This document shows positions 40,869 through 50,248 of a stretch of DNA of 64,000 bases, in pieces (within the stretch, counting starts at the first letter, position 1; each line of letters begins with the position of its first letter). The notes beneath the pieces are model-generated. The model was not told the DNA's origin. It did not search any database and saw only the letters and a list, made by a program, of their open reading frames with translations. The stretch comes from Sphingomonas sp. Root710 (GTDB lineage Bacteria; Pseudomonadota; Alphaproteobacteria; Sphingomonadales; Sphingomonadaceae). Location of the stretch: contig NZ_LMIB01000015.1 in NCBI RefSeq assembly GCF_001429065.1, positions 86,905-150,904 on the forward strand, written 5' to 3'. The position numbers were made by a program, and so were the translations under genes.

Positions 40869-42985
40869 CGCGCGCACCTCGCCAGCCGGAGCGCGTTCGC
40901 CACCACGATGATCGATGAGGTGGACATCGCGATCGCCGCGATCAGCGGCGTCACCATTCCGAACAGCGCCAGCGGCACCGCCAGCACGTTGTAGCCGATC
41001 GCGAGCGCGAAATTCTGGCGAACGACGCGCATCGTGCGCCGCGCCGCCACGATCGCGATGGGCACCGGCAACAGGCTGTCGCCCATGAAGACGATGTCGG
41101 CGGCATTTTGGCCGACGTCGCTGGCCGAGGACGGCGCGATCGAGACATGTCCGGCGGCCAGCGCCGGGCCATCGTTGAGGCCGTCGCCGACCATCAGCAC
41201 GCGATGCCCGGCACGGGACAGCCGCTGGATCGCCTTGAGCTTCTGATCGGGGGTCATGCCGACTATCGCCGGCGCAGGGACCATCGCCGCCACCGCGGCC
41301 ACCGCCTCGCGGCGATCCCCGGAGAGAATAACGGGCTCCATTCCCATTCCCGCCAACCGCCCCACCGCCTGTTCGGCGTCGGGTCGCAGCCGGTCGGCGA
41401 AGCTCAGCAGATGCGGTGTCCGGCCATCGATCGCGAAGGCGCAGCCCAGCATCGCATCGCTGGTTGCCGCAGCGCCGACCCAGTCGGGACGCCCGAGCCG
41501 AACGCGCCGGCCGCCGGCCTGTCCTTCCATGCCCATGCCGGGAATTTCCCGCAGATCCTTTACCGGAGCCGCGTCCACGCCCGCATCGGCGAGCGCCCGC
41601 GCGAGGCTCCGCGACAGCGGATGGTTGCTCGCGCGCGCCAATGCCAGCGCCGCGCCGCGCTCTTCCGCGTCGAGCGCATCGACACTGACGACTTCGGGGC
41701 GGCCGAGCGTCAATGTTCCGGTCTTGTCGAGACAGACCCGGTCGGCCTCGGCCAGTCTTTCCAGGGCCGAACCGTCCTTGACGAGCAGCCCGCGCCGCAT
41801 CAGCGCGCCCGAAGCGACCATCTGCGCGACCGGCACCGCCAGGCCCAGCGCGCAGGGACAGGTCACGATCAGCACCGCGACCGCGATGAGCAGCGACGCA
41901 TGCCAGCCCGCGCCGGCGATCATCCAGCCGATGAACGACGCCGCCGCCAGGGTGTGCACCGCGGGCGCATAATAGCGCGCGGCCCGGTCTGCGATGCGCA
42001 CATAACGCGATCGGCCCTGCCCCGCGGCCTCCATCAGACGCGCCATGCCCGCAATCGTGGTGTCGGGGCCCGTGGCGGTGACGCGCACCGTCAGCGGGCC
42101 GGTCAGGTTCAGCGATCCGGCGATGACCGCCGCGCCTTTCGCAACCGGCTCAGCGCGGCTCTCGCCGGTGATGAGCGAGCGGTCCACGGCGCTTTCGCCT
42201 TCGTCGATCAACCCGTCCGCGGCAAAGCGCTCGCCGGCGCTGACCAGCAGGGTCATGCCCGGCCTGATCTCCTCGGCCGTTCGCCATTCGCTGCCGCCGC
42301 CGGACAACAGGATGGTGCCGCCCGGCGCCATCTGCCGCATCAGCGCGCTCGCCCCGTCACGCGCGCGGTCGCGCATCGCGCTATCGAGGAAACGTCCGGC
42401 GAGCAGGAAGAAAATCAGGGAGACCGCACCATCGAAATAGGCGTGCGCGCCGCCGGTGATCGTCTCGAACAGGCTGAGGGCGGTCGCTAGCAGCACTCCG
42501 ATCGAGATCGGCACGTCCATATTGGTGCGCCCATGGCGCAGCGCGCCCCACGCCGACCGGAAGAAGGGCTGCCCCGCATAGGCGACCGTCGGCATCGCTA
42601 TCATCGCCGACAGCCAGTGGAACAGCTGGCGGGTCGCCCCCTCCGCCCCCGACCACACAGAAACCGACAGCAGCATGATGTTCATCGCCGCGAAGCCCGC
42701 GACGCCCAGCGCCTTGAGCAGCTGGCGGCTCTCGCGGCGATGGGCGAGGTTGTCGGCCTGAACGACGACCGGCTCGGCGGTGAAGCCGAGTGCGTCCAGC
42801 GCCGAACGCAGCGCGGGCACGTCGACATCGATGTCGTGATCGATCGCCACGCGCTTGGCGGTCAGATTGACCCGTGCGGCGCGCACGCCCGGCACGTGCG
42901 TCAGCCCGCGCTCGATCTTGGCGATGCACGCCGCGCAGCGCACGCCCGGCAGACTGAACTCGCTATGTTCGACGATCGCGCTCAC
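40865..42985 (-). CDS. ccoI: Copper-translocating P-type ATPase CcoI/FixI
   Basis: 706 residues. N-terminal metal-binding domain with GVRCAACIAKIERGL, then P1B-ATPase marks: TGES, CPC in VTCPCALGLAVP, DKTGTLTLG, HP in SNHPLSRSL, and GDGLNDGPAL. Exports copper for the CuB site of the oxidase. GTG 42985 is preceded by GAGGAGG and overlaps the ccoH stop (GTGA). Confidence 0.93.
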   Translation of the reverse strand: MSAIVEHSEFSLPGVRCAACIAKIERGLTHVPGVRAARVNLTAKRVAIDHDIDVDVPALRSALDALGFTAEPVVVQADNLAHRRESRQLLKALGVAGFAAMNIMLLSVSVWSGAEGATRQLFHWLSAMIAMPTVAYAGQPFFRSAWGALRHGRTNMDVPISIGVLLATALSLFETITGGAHAYFDGAVSLIFFLLAGRFLDSAMRDRARDGASALMRQMAPGGTILLSGGGSEWRTAEEIRPGMTLLVSAGERFAADGLIDEGESAVDRSLITGESRAEPVAKGAAVIAGSLNLTGPLTVRVTATGPDTTIAGMARLMEAAGQGRSRYVRIADRAARYYAPAVHTLAAASFIGWMIAGAGWHASLLIAVAVLIVTCPCALGLAVPVAQMVASGALMRRGLLVKDGSALERLAEADRVCLDKTGTLTLGRPEVVSVDALDAEERGAALALARASNHPLSRSLARALADAGVDAAPVKDLREIPGMGMEGQAGGRRVRLGRPDWVGAAATSDAMLGCAFAIDGRTPHLLSFADRLRPDAEQAVGRLAGMGMEPVILSGDRREAVAAVAAMVPAPAIVGMTPDQKLKAIQRLSRAGHRVLMVGDGLNDGPALAAGHVSIAPSSASDVGQNAADIVFMGDSLLPVPIAIVAARRTMRVVRQNFALAIGYNVLAVPLALFGMVTPLIAAIAMSTSSIIVVANALRLARCAR

Positions 42986-43425
42986 GCCGGGACCTCCTCG
43001 ACGAAGCTGCGAAGCTGCGCGCCGCGCCGCACATGCAGTTCGAGCCGCCAACGCCCTGTCGGCAGAGGCTCACGCGACCGGAATTGTCCGAGCGAAATCT
43101 GATCAAAATGCAGGCGTATGGCGGGCAGGCGGCCCAGCGGATGGATCGCCATCCCTTCGATCGTCGCGTCGTCGACGCCGGACAGAGTCAGATGGGCGCG
43201 GTCGCCGCGCCGCTCGGCGCGCACCTGCCAGCCAAGTGCCGCCTGCGCATCGGCCTCGGCGAGCCAGCGGTTGAACTTCTGACTGGCGACATAGCTGTTG
43301 TCGACGACGGTGCCGCCGAAGGTGCGGGTGGCGAGGGTCGCCATCACCATGTTGACGCTGACGACCACCGCGAAGAAGGCGACCGTCAGGCCGAGCATGT
43401 GGAAGCCGGTGAAACGACGGGTCAT
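42982..43425 (-). CDS. ccoH: FixH/CcoH protein
   Basis: 147 residues. One N-terminal helix (FHMLGLTVAFFAVVVSVNMV) and a periplasmic domain with ASQKFNRWLAEADAQAALGW, the pattern of FixH. Assists cbb3 assembly. It overlaps both neighbours by 4 nt. Confidence 0.9.
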   Translation of the reverse strand: MTRRFTGFHMLGLTVAFFAVVVSVNMVMATLATRTFGGTVVDNSYVASQKFNRWLAEADAQAALGWQVRAERRGDRAHLTLSGVDDATIEGMAIHPLGRLPAIRLHFDQISLGQFRSREPLPTGRWRLELHVRRGAQLRSFVEEVPA

Positions 43426-44873
43426 GGCTGCTTCTCCGGACGGTCGAACCGCGCCTCTTCCGCCGCCCGGTCGGGCGAGCCGTCGGTCGCGGCGACGGTG
43501 AAGTGGAAATCCTCGGTCGCGGGGCCATCGCCCGGCGCGCGGACATAGATGCGATGCTCCTCGACCCGATCCGGCGCGGCCGTCACGCTGAGCGTTCGCC
43601 CCGCCGCGCCAGCATCGCTGAGCGAATCCCACATCACGCCACGATCGAGCCCGTCCATCGTCAGCTGCAACGTCCGTGGCCGGGATTCCATATTGCGGAT
43701 CTTGATCGTGTAGGCGTTGCGCACATCGCCGTCCGACAGCTGGACCCAGAGCGGGTTACGGTCGTGCGCCGTCGCGAGGTCGAGCCGCGTCCGCGCGCCG
43801 AGCGCGAAGATCATGGTCAAGCCGATCGCGCCCCAGATGCCGAAGTAGATCAAGGTGCGCGGGCGCAGCAGGCTGCGGATGACCGGCACCGGCGGCGCGC
43901 CGGCAGCCTCGGCCTTGCAATCCTCTAGCGTCGCATAGTCGATCAGGCCGCGTGGCCGCCCGACCTTGTCCATCACCTGATCGCAGGCGTCGATACACAG
44001 CGCGCAGGTGATGCAGGCGAACTGGGCGCCGTCGCGAATGTCGATCCCGACCGGGCAGACCTGGACGCATGCCTGGCAATCGATGCAGTCGCCGCTGTCC
44101 TCGCTGCGCTTCACGCCATGGCTGCGCGGTTCGCCGCGCCAGTCCTTGTAGGTGACGATCAGCGAGCGCTCGTCGAGCATCGCCCCCTGGATGCGCGGCC
44201 AGGGACACATGTAGAGACAAACCTGCTCGCGCATGAAGCCGCCGAACACATAGGTCGTCGCGGTCAGGATCGCGATCGTCGCATAGGCGACATAGGCCGC
44301 CTGTCCGGTCACCAGATCATGCGCCAGCGTCGGCGCGTCGGCGAAGTAGAAGACCCACGCGCCGCCGGTCACCAGTCCGACGAGCAACCAGCTGCCATGT
44401 TTGAGCAGCCGCCGGCCGATCTTGCCCGCGGTCCACGGCGCGCGCTTGAGCCGCAGTTGCGCGTTACGGTCGCCGTCGATCGCCCGTTCGATGTGCAGGA
44501 AGAGATCGGTCCACACCGTCTGTGGACAGGCATAGCCGCACCACGCCCGCCCCACCGTCGTCGTGACCAGGAACAGCCCGATCCCCGCCATCACCAGCAG
44601 GCCGGCGACATAGTAGAATTCGTGCGGCCAGATCTCGATCGAGAAGAAATAGAAGCGGCGATGGGCGAGATCGACCAGCACCGCCTGGTCGGGCGCATAG
44701 GGCCCGCGGTCCCAGCGCAGCCAGGGCGTCACATAATAGATCGCCAGCGTGACCGCCATCACCAGCCATTTCAACCGGCGGTAGAAGCCGTCGATCGCGC
44801 GCGGGAAGATGTCCGCACGTTTGGCGTACAGCTTGCGCGGCGCCGCTGGCAGGCCCGAGGGCGGCATGTTCAC
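43422..44873 (-). CDS. ccoG: cbb3 accessory protein CcoG (FixG/RdxA)
   Basis: 483 residues. N-terminal membrane domain with GRAWCGYACPQTVWTDLF, then two 4Fe-4S clusters in CIDCQACVQVCPVGID and CITCALCIDACDQVM, and a C-terminal Ig-like domain (IKIRNMESRPRTLQL). The family reduces Cu(II) for oxidase assembly. GTG 44873 overlaps the ccoP stop; ATG 44867 is an alternative. Confidence 0.93.
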   Translation of the reverse strand: MNMPPSGLPAAPRKLYAKRADIFPRAIDGFYRRLKWLVMAVTLAIYYVTPWLRWDRGPYAPDQAVLVDLAHRRFYFFSIEIWPHEFYYVAGLLVMAGIGLFLVTTTVGRAWCGYACPQTVWTDLFLHIERAIDGDRNAQLRLKRAPWTAGKIGRRLLKHGSWLLVGLVTGGAWVFYFADAPTLAHDLVTGQAAYVAYATIAILTATTYVFGGFMREQVCLYMCPWPRIQGAMLDERSLIVTYKDWRGEPRSHGVKRSEDSGDCIDCQACVQVCPVGIDIRDGAQFACITCALCIDACDQVMDKVGRPRGLIDYATLEDCKAEAAGAPPVPVIRSLLRPRTLIYFGIWGAIGLTMIFALGARTRLDLATAHDRNPLWVQLSDGDVRNAYTIKIRNMESRPRTLQLTMDGLDRGVMWDSLSDAGAAGRTLSVTAAPDRVEEHRIYVRAPGDGPATEDFHFTVAATDGSPDRAAEEARFDRPEKQP

Positions 44874-45739
44874 TCGCCGCCGCCCAGCGAATGCACATAG
44901 GCGGTCAGCATGTTGATCGTGGCCGGGTCGAGCATGTTCCCCCAGGCCGGCATCACGCCATAGCGTGCATTGGTGACCGTCGCGGTCAGCGTCTCGCGAT
45001 CGCCGCCATAGAGCCAGATCGCGTCGGTCAGGTTCGGTGCGCCGAACTGCCGCATGCCCTTGGCGTCCGCGCCGTGGCAGACGGCGCAGTTGGCGGCATA
45101 GACCGCCGCGCCGCGCCGCGCCGATGCCCCGCCCTTTTCCTGATGCGAGACGAACCGGACATAGGACACCGCATCCTGGATCTCTTCGGGCTTGAGGATA
45201 CCGTCGCGGCCGAACGCCGGCATCTGTGAGAGGCGCGTGGCGTCGTCACCCGGCTGGCGGATGCCATGCAGCAGCGTCTGATGGATATCGGCGCGGCTTC
45301 CGCCCCACAGCCAGTCGTCGTCGTTGAGGTTGGGATAGCCCTTCGTGCCGGCTGCGCCCGCACCATGGCACGCTGCGCAGTTGATCTTGAACGCGGCCCG
45401 CCCGCCCTCGACCGCCGCCTGCATCAACGGCGATTTCGCATCGAGCGTGGCTATGTCGACGCTGGCCAGCGCCGCGAGGGTCGAAGCGCGCGCCGCCTGG
45501 GCCCTGGCAGTCTCCTCGGCGAGCTGCTTATGGCTCGACCAGCCGAGCGTGCCTGCAGTCGCCCTTTCCAGCAGCGGAATCGCCGGATAGGCGATGCAAT
45601 AGCCGATGGCGAAGACGATCGTCGCATAGAAGGTCCAAAGCCACCAGCGCGGCATGGGATTGTCGAGTTCCTGGATGCCGTCCCATTCATGGCCCATCGT
45701 GGGCACGCCGGTGGCTTCGTCGATCTTGGGTTCAGTCAT
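44870..45739 (-). CDS. ccoP: cbb3 oxidase subunit III CcoP (dihaem cytochrome c)
   Basis: 289 residues. One or two N-terminal helices (WWLWTFYATIVFAIGYCIAY), then two haem-c sites CAACHGAGAAG and CAVCHGADAKG with LLHGIR and MPAWGNMLD Met ligands. The domain order is typical of CcoP. It overlaps ccoQ by 8 nt. Confidence 0.95.
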   Translation of the reverse strand: MTEPKIDEATGVPTMGHEWDGIQELDNPMPRWWLWTFYATIVFAIGYCIAYPAIPLLERATAGTLGWSSHKQLAEETARAQAARASTLAALASVDIATLDAKSPLMQAAVEGGRAAFKINCAACHGAGAAGTKGYPNLNDDDWLWGGSRADIHQTLLHGIRQPGDDATRLSQMPAFGRDGILKPEEIQDAVSYVRFVSHQEKGGASARRGAAVYAANCAVCHGADAKGMRQFGAPNLTDAIWLYGGDRETLTATVTNARYGVMPAWGNMLDPATINMLTAYVHSLGGGE

Positions 45740-45896
45740 CACGAGGATCCTCGTCGCGGAACGGGATTTGGGCGGCGTCTTCGTGGCGCGCGCGGGCCGA
45801 GGGCCGCAGCGCGAACCAGAGCGCCAGGAGGAAGATCAGCCCCAGGAACAACATGCCCCAGGTGTCGGCGGCGTGGCGGAGCAGGTCGTAGCTCAT
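45732..45896 (-). CDS. ccoQ: cbb3 oxidase subunit CcoQ
   Basis: 54 residues: [20 protein letters not shown] start, a single helix and a charged tail. Size and position between ccoO and ccoP identify it. It stabilises the CcoP-core complex. Overlaps ccoO by ATGA. Confidence 0.88.
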   Translation of the reverse strand: MSYDLLRHAADTWGMLFLGLIFLLALWFALRPSARARHEDAAQIPFRDEDPRDD

Positions 45897-46627
45897 CGCG
45901 GCTTCTCCACCGCTTCGGCCGCCTTGGTGTCGACCAGGGTGCCAAGCATCTGCAGATAGGCGACGAGCGCATCCATCTCGGTCACCCGCTTGGGATCGCC
46001 GTCGAAGTCGCGCGCCTGCGCCTTGGGATAGCGCTTCTTCAGATCCGAGCTGTCGGCATCGGGGTCGGCCTGGGCGATCGCATCCTCGATCGCCTTGGCG
46101 ATGTCGGCGTCGCTATAGGGCACGCCGACCCGCTGCATCGCGAGAAGATGCGCGTCGAGATGCTTCGCGTCGAGCTCACGATCCTTCAGGAAAGCGTAAG
46201 AGGGCATGATCGAGCCCGGCACCACGGCGCGGGGATCGACCAGGTGCTGGACATGCCACTCGTCCGAATAGCGGCCGCCGACGCGGGCGAGGTCCGGACC
46301 GGTCCGCTTCGACCCCCATTGGAAGGGGTGGTCGTACATGCTCTCCGCCGCCAGGCTGTAATGGCCATAGCGTTCGACCTCGTCGCGGAACGGGCGGATC
46401 ATCTGGCTGTGGCAGTTATAGCAGCCTTCGCGAATGTATATGTTGCGGCCGGCGAGCTCGAGCGGCGTGTAGGGCCGCATCCCCCGGACCTTCTCGACCG
46501 TCGAGTCGATCCAGAAAAGCGGCGCGATCTCGACGATGCCGCCGATCGCGACGGTGATCAGCGAGAGGACGAGCAGCAGCGTGACGTTGCGTTCGATCTT
46601 GCCGTGATCGAATATCTTGGTGGCCAT
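45893..46627 (-). CDS. ccoO: cbb3 oxidase subunit II CcoO (monohaem cytochrome c)
   Basis: 244 residues. One N-terminal helix ([20 protein letters not shown]), haem-c site CYNCHSQM and the downstream [16 protein letters not shown] segment. Transfers electrons from CcoP to the catalytic subunit. 12 nt separate it from ccoN. Confidence 0.95.
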   Translation of the reverse strand: MATKIFDHGKIERNVTLLLVLSLITVAIGGIVEIAPLFWIDSTVEKVRGMRPYTPLELAGRNIYIREGCYNCHSQMIRPFRDEVERYGHYSLAAESMYDHPFQWGSKRTGPDLARVGGRYSDEWHVQHLVDPRAVVPGSIMPSYAFLKDRELDAKHLDAHLLAMQRVGVPYSDADIAKAIEDAIAQADPDADSSDLKKRYPKAQARDFDGDPKRVTEMDALVAYLQMLGTLVDTKAAEAVEKPR

Positions 46628-46639
46628 CGGGCGCGTCCT

Positions 46640-48289
46640 TCAAGCTGCCTGGGGCTGGAGCGGATGGTCCAGCGCCGGATTATGGGGAGTGGCGGCGAGC
46701 GCGGCTTCGTCGCGCAGGCGTCCACGGATCGTCTGGTAGACGTTCCACGCCATGATCACCGAGCCGCTGAGGTAGAGCAGGCCGCCGGCCGCGCGGATCA
46801 GATAATAGGGCTTCATCGCCATCACGACGTCGACGAAGGCGTAGACCAGATAGCCGTTCTGCCCATATTCGCGCCACATCAGGCCCTGCATGATACCCGC
46901 GACCCACATCGACGAGACGTAGAGGACGATGCCAAGCGTCGCGGTCCAGAAGTGCCAGTTCACCATCCGCAGCGAATAGAGCCGCTCACGGCCCCACAGG
47001 CGCGGCGTCAGGAAATAGATCGTCGCGAAGGTGATCATGCCGTTCCAGCCGAGCGCGCCGCTGTGGACATGACCGATCGTCCAGTCGGTATAGTGCGACA
47101 GCGAATTGACCGCCTTCACCGACATCATCGGGCCTTCGAAGGTGCTCATCCCGTAGAAGGCGAGCGCCAGCACCATCATCCGGATGATCGGGTCGGTGCG
47201 GACCTTGTCCCACGCGCCGTTGAGCGTCATCAGCCCGTTGATCATGCCGCCCCAGCTGGGCATCCACAGCATCACCGAGAACACCATGCCCAGCGTCTGC
47301 GCCCAATCGGGCAGCGCGGTGTAGTGTAGGTGGTGCGGGCCCGCCCAGATGTAGAGGAAGATCAGCGACCAGAAATGGACGATCGACAGCCGGTAGCTGT
47401 AGACCGGGCGCTCGGCTTGCTTCGGCACGAAATAATACATCATGCCGAGGAAGCCTGCGGTCAGGAAGAAGCCGACCGCATTATGGCCGTACCACCACTG
47501 GGTGAGCGCGTCCTGGACACCGGCGAAGGCCGAATAGCTCTTCGAGCCGACGAGGCTGACCGGGATCGTCAGGTTGTTGACGAGGTGCAGCATCGCGATG
47601 GTGATGATGAACGACAGGTAGAACCAGTTCGCCACATAGATATGTGGCTCGTTCCGCTTGACGATCGTGCCGAGGAATACCGCCAGATAGCTGACCCAGA
47701 CGATCGTCAGCCAGATATCGGCATACCATTCGGGCTCGGCATATTCGCGGCCCTCGGTGATCCCGAGCAGATAGCCGGTGGCCGCCAGCACGATGAACAG
47801 CTGATATCCCCAGAATACGAAGTCGGCGAGCCTGGTGAAGGCCAGCCGTGCCCGGCAGGTGCGCTGCACCACGTAGAAGCTCGACGCGATCAGCGCATTG
47901 CCGCCGAAGGCGAAGATCACCGCGGACGTATGCAGCGGCCGCAGCCGGCCGAAACTGGTATATTCGATGCCGAGGTTGAGCTGCGGGAAGGCGAGCTGCA
48001 ACGCGATATAGAGCCCGACCAGCAGCCCGGCCAGGCCCCAGAACACCGTCGCGATGACGCCGAGGCGGATGACGTCGTCATAATAGCCCGACGGTTTCGC
48101 GCGCGTGGCGAGGCCAGCCGCCGCGTCATAATCGGTCCGGACGAGCGTGACGGCCAGGCCGATCAGCGCCGCTGCGGCAAGGATCCACATCTGCGCCGCA
48201 AAGCCGGAATCGACCGCAAAGGCCGCGCCACCGACCGCGAGCAGCAGCGCGATCAGCCACCCGGCCGATTTCATCATCACTGTGTCCAT
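46640..48289 (-). CDS. ccoN: cbb3 oxidase catalytic subunit CcoN
   Basis: 549 residues with about 12-14 helices. Haem and CuB ligands lie in [40 protein letters not shown] and [13 protein letters not shown]. The Tyr that is cross-linked in C-family oxidases is in the [20 protein letters not shown] region. High-affinity oxygen reduction under microaerobic conditions. ATG 48289 has GTGGGA at good distance; an upstream ATG at 48295 is too close to it. An FNR box is centred 64-65 bp upstream. Confidence 0.95.
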   Translation of the reverse strand: MDTVMMKSAGWLIALLLAVGGAAFAVDSGFAAQMWILAAAALIGLAVTLVRTDYDAAAGLATRAKPSGYYDDVIRLGVIATVFWGLAGLLVGLYIALQLAFPQLNLGIEYTSFGRLRPLHTSAVIFAFGGNALIASSFYVVQRTCRARLAFTRLADFVFWGYQLFIVLAATGYLLGITEGREYAEPEWYADIWLTIVWVSYLAVFLGTIVKRNEPHIYVANWFYLSFIITIAMLHLVNNLTIPVSLVGSKSYSAFAGVQDALTQWWYGHNAVGFFLTAGFLGMMYYFVPKQAERPVYSYRLSIVHFWSLIFLYIWAGPHHLHYTALPDWAQTLGMVFSVMLWMPSWGGMINGLMTLNGAWDKVRTDPIIRMMVLALAFYGMSTFEGPMMSVKAVNSLSHYTDWTIGHVHSGALGWNGMITFATIYFLTPRLWGRERLYSLRMVNWHFWTATLGIVLYVSSMWVAGIMQGLMWREYGQNGYLVYAFVDVVMAMKPYYLIRAAGGLLYLSGSVIMAWNVYQTIRGRLRDEAALAATPHNPALDHPLQPQAA

Positions 48290-48346
48290 CGTCATTCCCA
48301 CCTGATAAAATCGGGGCCGCCATGCGCGGCATGGCGGCGCAATGCT

Positions 48347-48360
48347 TTGCGCCAGGTCAA
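48347..48360. promoter_or_regulatory. FNR/FixK box of the ccoNOQP operon
   Basis: TTGCGCCAGGTCAA, nearly the hemN box, in the gap between fnr and ccoN. Expected to place the oxidase operon under the neighbouring Fnr protein. Confidence 0.75.
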
Positions 48361-48366
48361 AAATCC

Positions 48367-49086
48367 TCAGCCCGCCGCGATCCGCTCGAGCCCCGGCCGG
48401 TCGCGGAGCACCACCCGGCGTCCCCCGGGCAGGTCGATCAGCCCTTCGCGCTCGAAGCGGGTCATCGTCCGGCTCACCGTCTCGATCGCAAGGCCCAGCA
48501 GGTCGCCCATCTGCTGGCGGCTGAGCGGCAGCGAAATCGGCGCGCCGGGCGTGTCCCCCAGCCGGTCGATCATTTCGAGCAGGAGGCTCGCCACCCGTTC
48601 GGTCGCCGACATCCGGCCGAGCAACAGCATCCACCGCCGCGCCCGGTCGAGCTCGTCGAGCGTGCGCCGCAGCAGCGCGGCCTCGATCCCCGAATGCGCG
48701 CCGGCGAAATCGTCGAACGCGCCGCGGCGGAACACGCAGACGCGCGCCTCGGTCAGCGCGGTGACGCTGTGATGGCTGTCCTTGCCGAAGGGCCGGCCAA
48801 TGAAATCGGATGGGAATACGATCCCGACGATCTGCTCGCGGCCATCGCCGGTGACCGTCGAGAGTTTGAGCATGCCCTCGAGCACATTGCCAACCAGGAC
48901 CGACTCATCGCCTTCCCACAACAGGGTCTGTCCGGGCCGCAGATGAACCTTGCGCCCCATCCGGCTCAGCTCGTCCAGCCCCGGCACATCGAGCGAGCCA
49001 CAGATCGCCGATGCGCGGACGGCGCAATCGGTGCAGCGTCCGCTTTCGGGCACCGCGCCCGGGCGAGAAGTCGCAAGCTGAAGCAT
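48367..49086 (-). CDS. fnrL: Crp/Fnr-family oxygen regulator (FnrL-like)
   Basis: 239 residues. The iron-sulfur ligands are Cys18, Cys21, Cys29 ([13 protein letters not shown]) and Cys117 (EARVCVFRR), so oxygen is sensed directly, unlike FixK. The recognition helix ETVSR in [13 protein letters not shown] matches FNR proteins that bind TTGAY-N4-RTCAA, the boxes seen before hemN and ccoN. A FixJ-like box lies 124 bp upstream, which would put it under FixLJ. Confidence 0.93.
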   Translation of the reverse strand: MLQLATSRPGAVPESGRCTDCAVRASAICGSLDVPGLDELSRMGRKVHLRPGQTLLWEGDESVLVGNVLEGMLKLSTVTGDGREQIVGIVFPSDFIGRPFGKDSHHSVTALTEARVCVFRRGAFDDFAGAHSGIEAALLRRTLDELDRARRWMLLLGRMSATERVASLLLEMIDRLGDTPGAPISLPLSRQQMGDLLGLAIETVSRTMTRFEREGLIDLPGGRRVVLRDRPGLERIAAG

Positions 49087-49209
49087 CTACCGGCACCCCT
49101 TTCGAGGTCCCTGTCCAGGGGACCACCGGAGCGCTTTTCCCGGCTCTGCGGGCCAATCGATATACGCAGATGTACGAGGACCGGGCCGCGGAGATTGGCC
49201 TTTGGTCTA

Positions 49210-49226
49210 ATAGGTAGCTTTCCCAA
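49210..49226 (+). promoter_or_regulatory. FixJ-like box between fnr and the PRPP synthetase gene
   Basis: ATAGGTAGCTTTCCCAA, an exact match to the local consensus, 116 bp from the PRPP synthetase start and 124 bp from the fnr start. Confidence 0.6.
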
Positions 49227-49341
49227 TGGGGCGCGCCGGACCGGGTTTTTAGCCTTGGCGAATGAACCGACAGTATAGAGAAAATCAGGACGTCCGCCCC
49301 GGCGGCGCCGTTCCGCACATGGACAGGCCGGGGGACGGCGC

Positions 49342-50238
49342 ATGACGATCGTCTGCGGCCTGCCGGGCAATGAAGCGATGGCGCAGCAACTCGCGACCAT
49401 CCTGGAAGCCCAGCTGGGCCATATCGAGAGCCGGCGGTTTCCGGACGGCGAGAGCTATGTCCGCTTCGAGGAGGATGTCGATCGCAAGCATGTGGTGCTG
49501 GTCTGCACCCTCGCCCATCCGGACAGCCAGATCCTGCGCCTGCTGTTCGCCGCCGACGCCGCCCGCGATCTCGGCGCGCGGATGATCACGCTCGTCGCGC
49601 CCTACCTGGCCTATATGCGGCAGGACAGGCGCTTCCGCTCGGGAGAGGCGATCTCGTCGCGCAGCTTCGCGCGAGTGCTGAGCGGCAGCTTCGACCGGAT
49701 CGTCACCGTTTCGCCGCACCTCCATCGTTACAAGGCGCTGAGCGATCTCTATCCGGTCGAGGCGCTGGCGCTCGATGCGGCCCCGCTGCTCGCCGCGTGG
49801 CTCGCCAGCCATGTCGCGCGGCCGCTGCTCGTCGGCCCCGACAGCGAGAGCGAACAATGGGTCGGCCGGGTCGCCCGCCTCGCGGGTGCGCCTTATGTCG
49901 TCGGGCGCAAGCTGCGCAGCGGGGATCGCGACGTGTCGGTCGAATTGCCGGGGCTGGACGCCTTTGCGGGCCGTCACGCAATCATCGTCGACGACGTGAT
50001 CTCGTCAGGGGCGACCGTCGCGGCGACAGCGGGGCGACTCCGTGCGGCCGGGTTCGCCCGCATCGGCTGTCTTGCCGTCCACGGGCTGCAGAGCGGTCGG
50101 GACACCGCAACTTTGCTGGAGAAAGTCGATGCGCTCGTGACGACCGATTCGGTTGCGAACGATCATGGCGCGATCGGTCTGGCGCCGCTCATCGCGGAGG
50201 CCGTCGCCCAGTCGGCCGCCGCCAGCCTGGTCGTTTGA
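49342..50238 (+). CDS. prs: Ribose-phosphate pyrophosphokinase
   Basis: 298 residues making PRPP from ribose 5-phosphate and ATP. RRFPDGESYVRFEEDV, the YLAYMRQDRRFRSGEAISSR flexible loop and the PRPP-binding IIVDDVISSGATVAAT (residues about 213-228) are intact. Shorter and more divergent than housekeeping Prs. Proteins of this type accompany the thymidine-phosphorylase-like gene in low-oxygen clusters, so it is probably a specialised paralogue. Confidence 0.9.
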   Translation: MTIVCGLPGNEAMAQQLATILEAQLGHIESRRFPDGESYVRFEEDVDRKHVVLVCTLAHPDSQILRLLFAADAARDLGARMITLVAPYLAYMRQDRRFRSGEAISSRSFARVLSGSFDRIVTVSPHLHRYKALSDLYPVEALALDAAPLLAAWLASHVARPLLVGPDSESEQWVGRVARLAGAPYVVGRKLRSGDRDVSVELPGLDAFAGRHAIIVDDVISSGATVAATAGRLRAAGFARIGCLAVHGLQSGRDTATLLEKVDALVTTDSVANDHGAIGLAPLIAEAVAQSAAASLVV

Positions 50239-50248
50239 CGCCGGGCGG

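Noticed and set aside
45266-47329. 687-codon plus-strand frame opposite ccoO/ccoN/ccoP
   Set aside because: Antisense of well-identified oxidase genes; no ribosome site or motifs.
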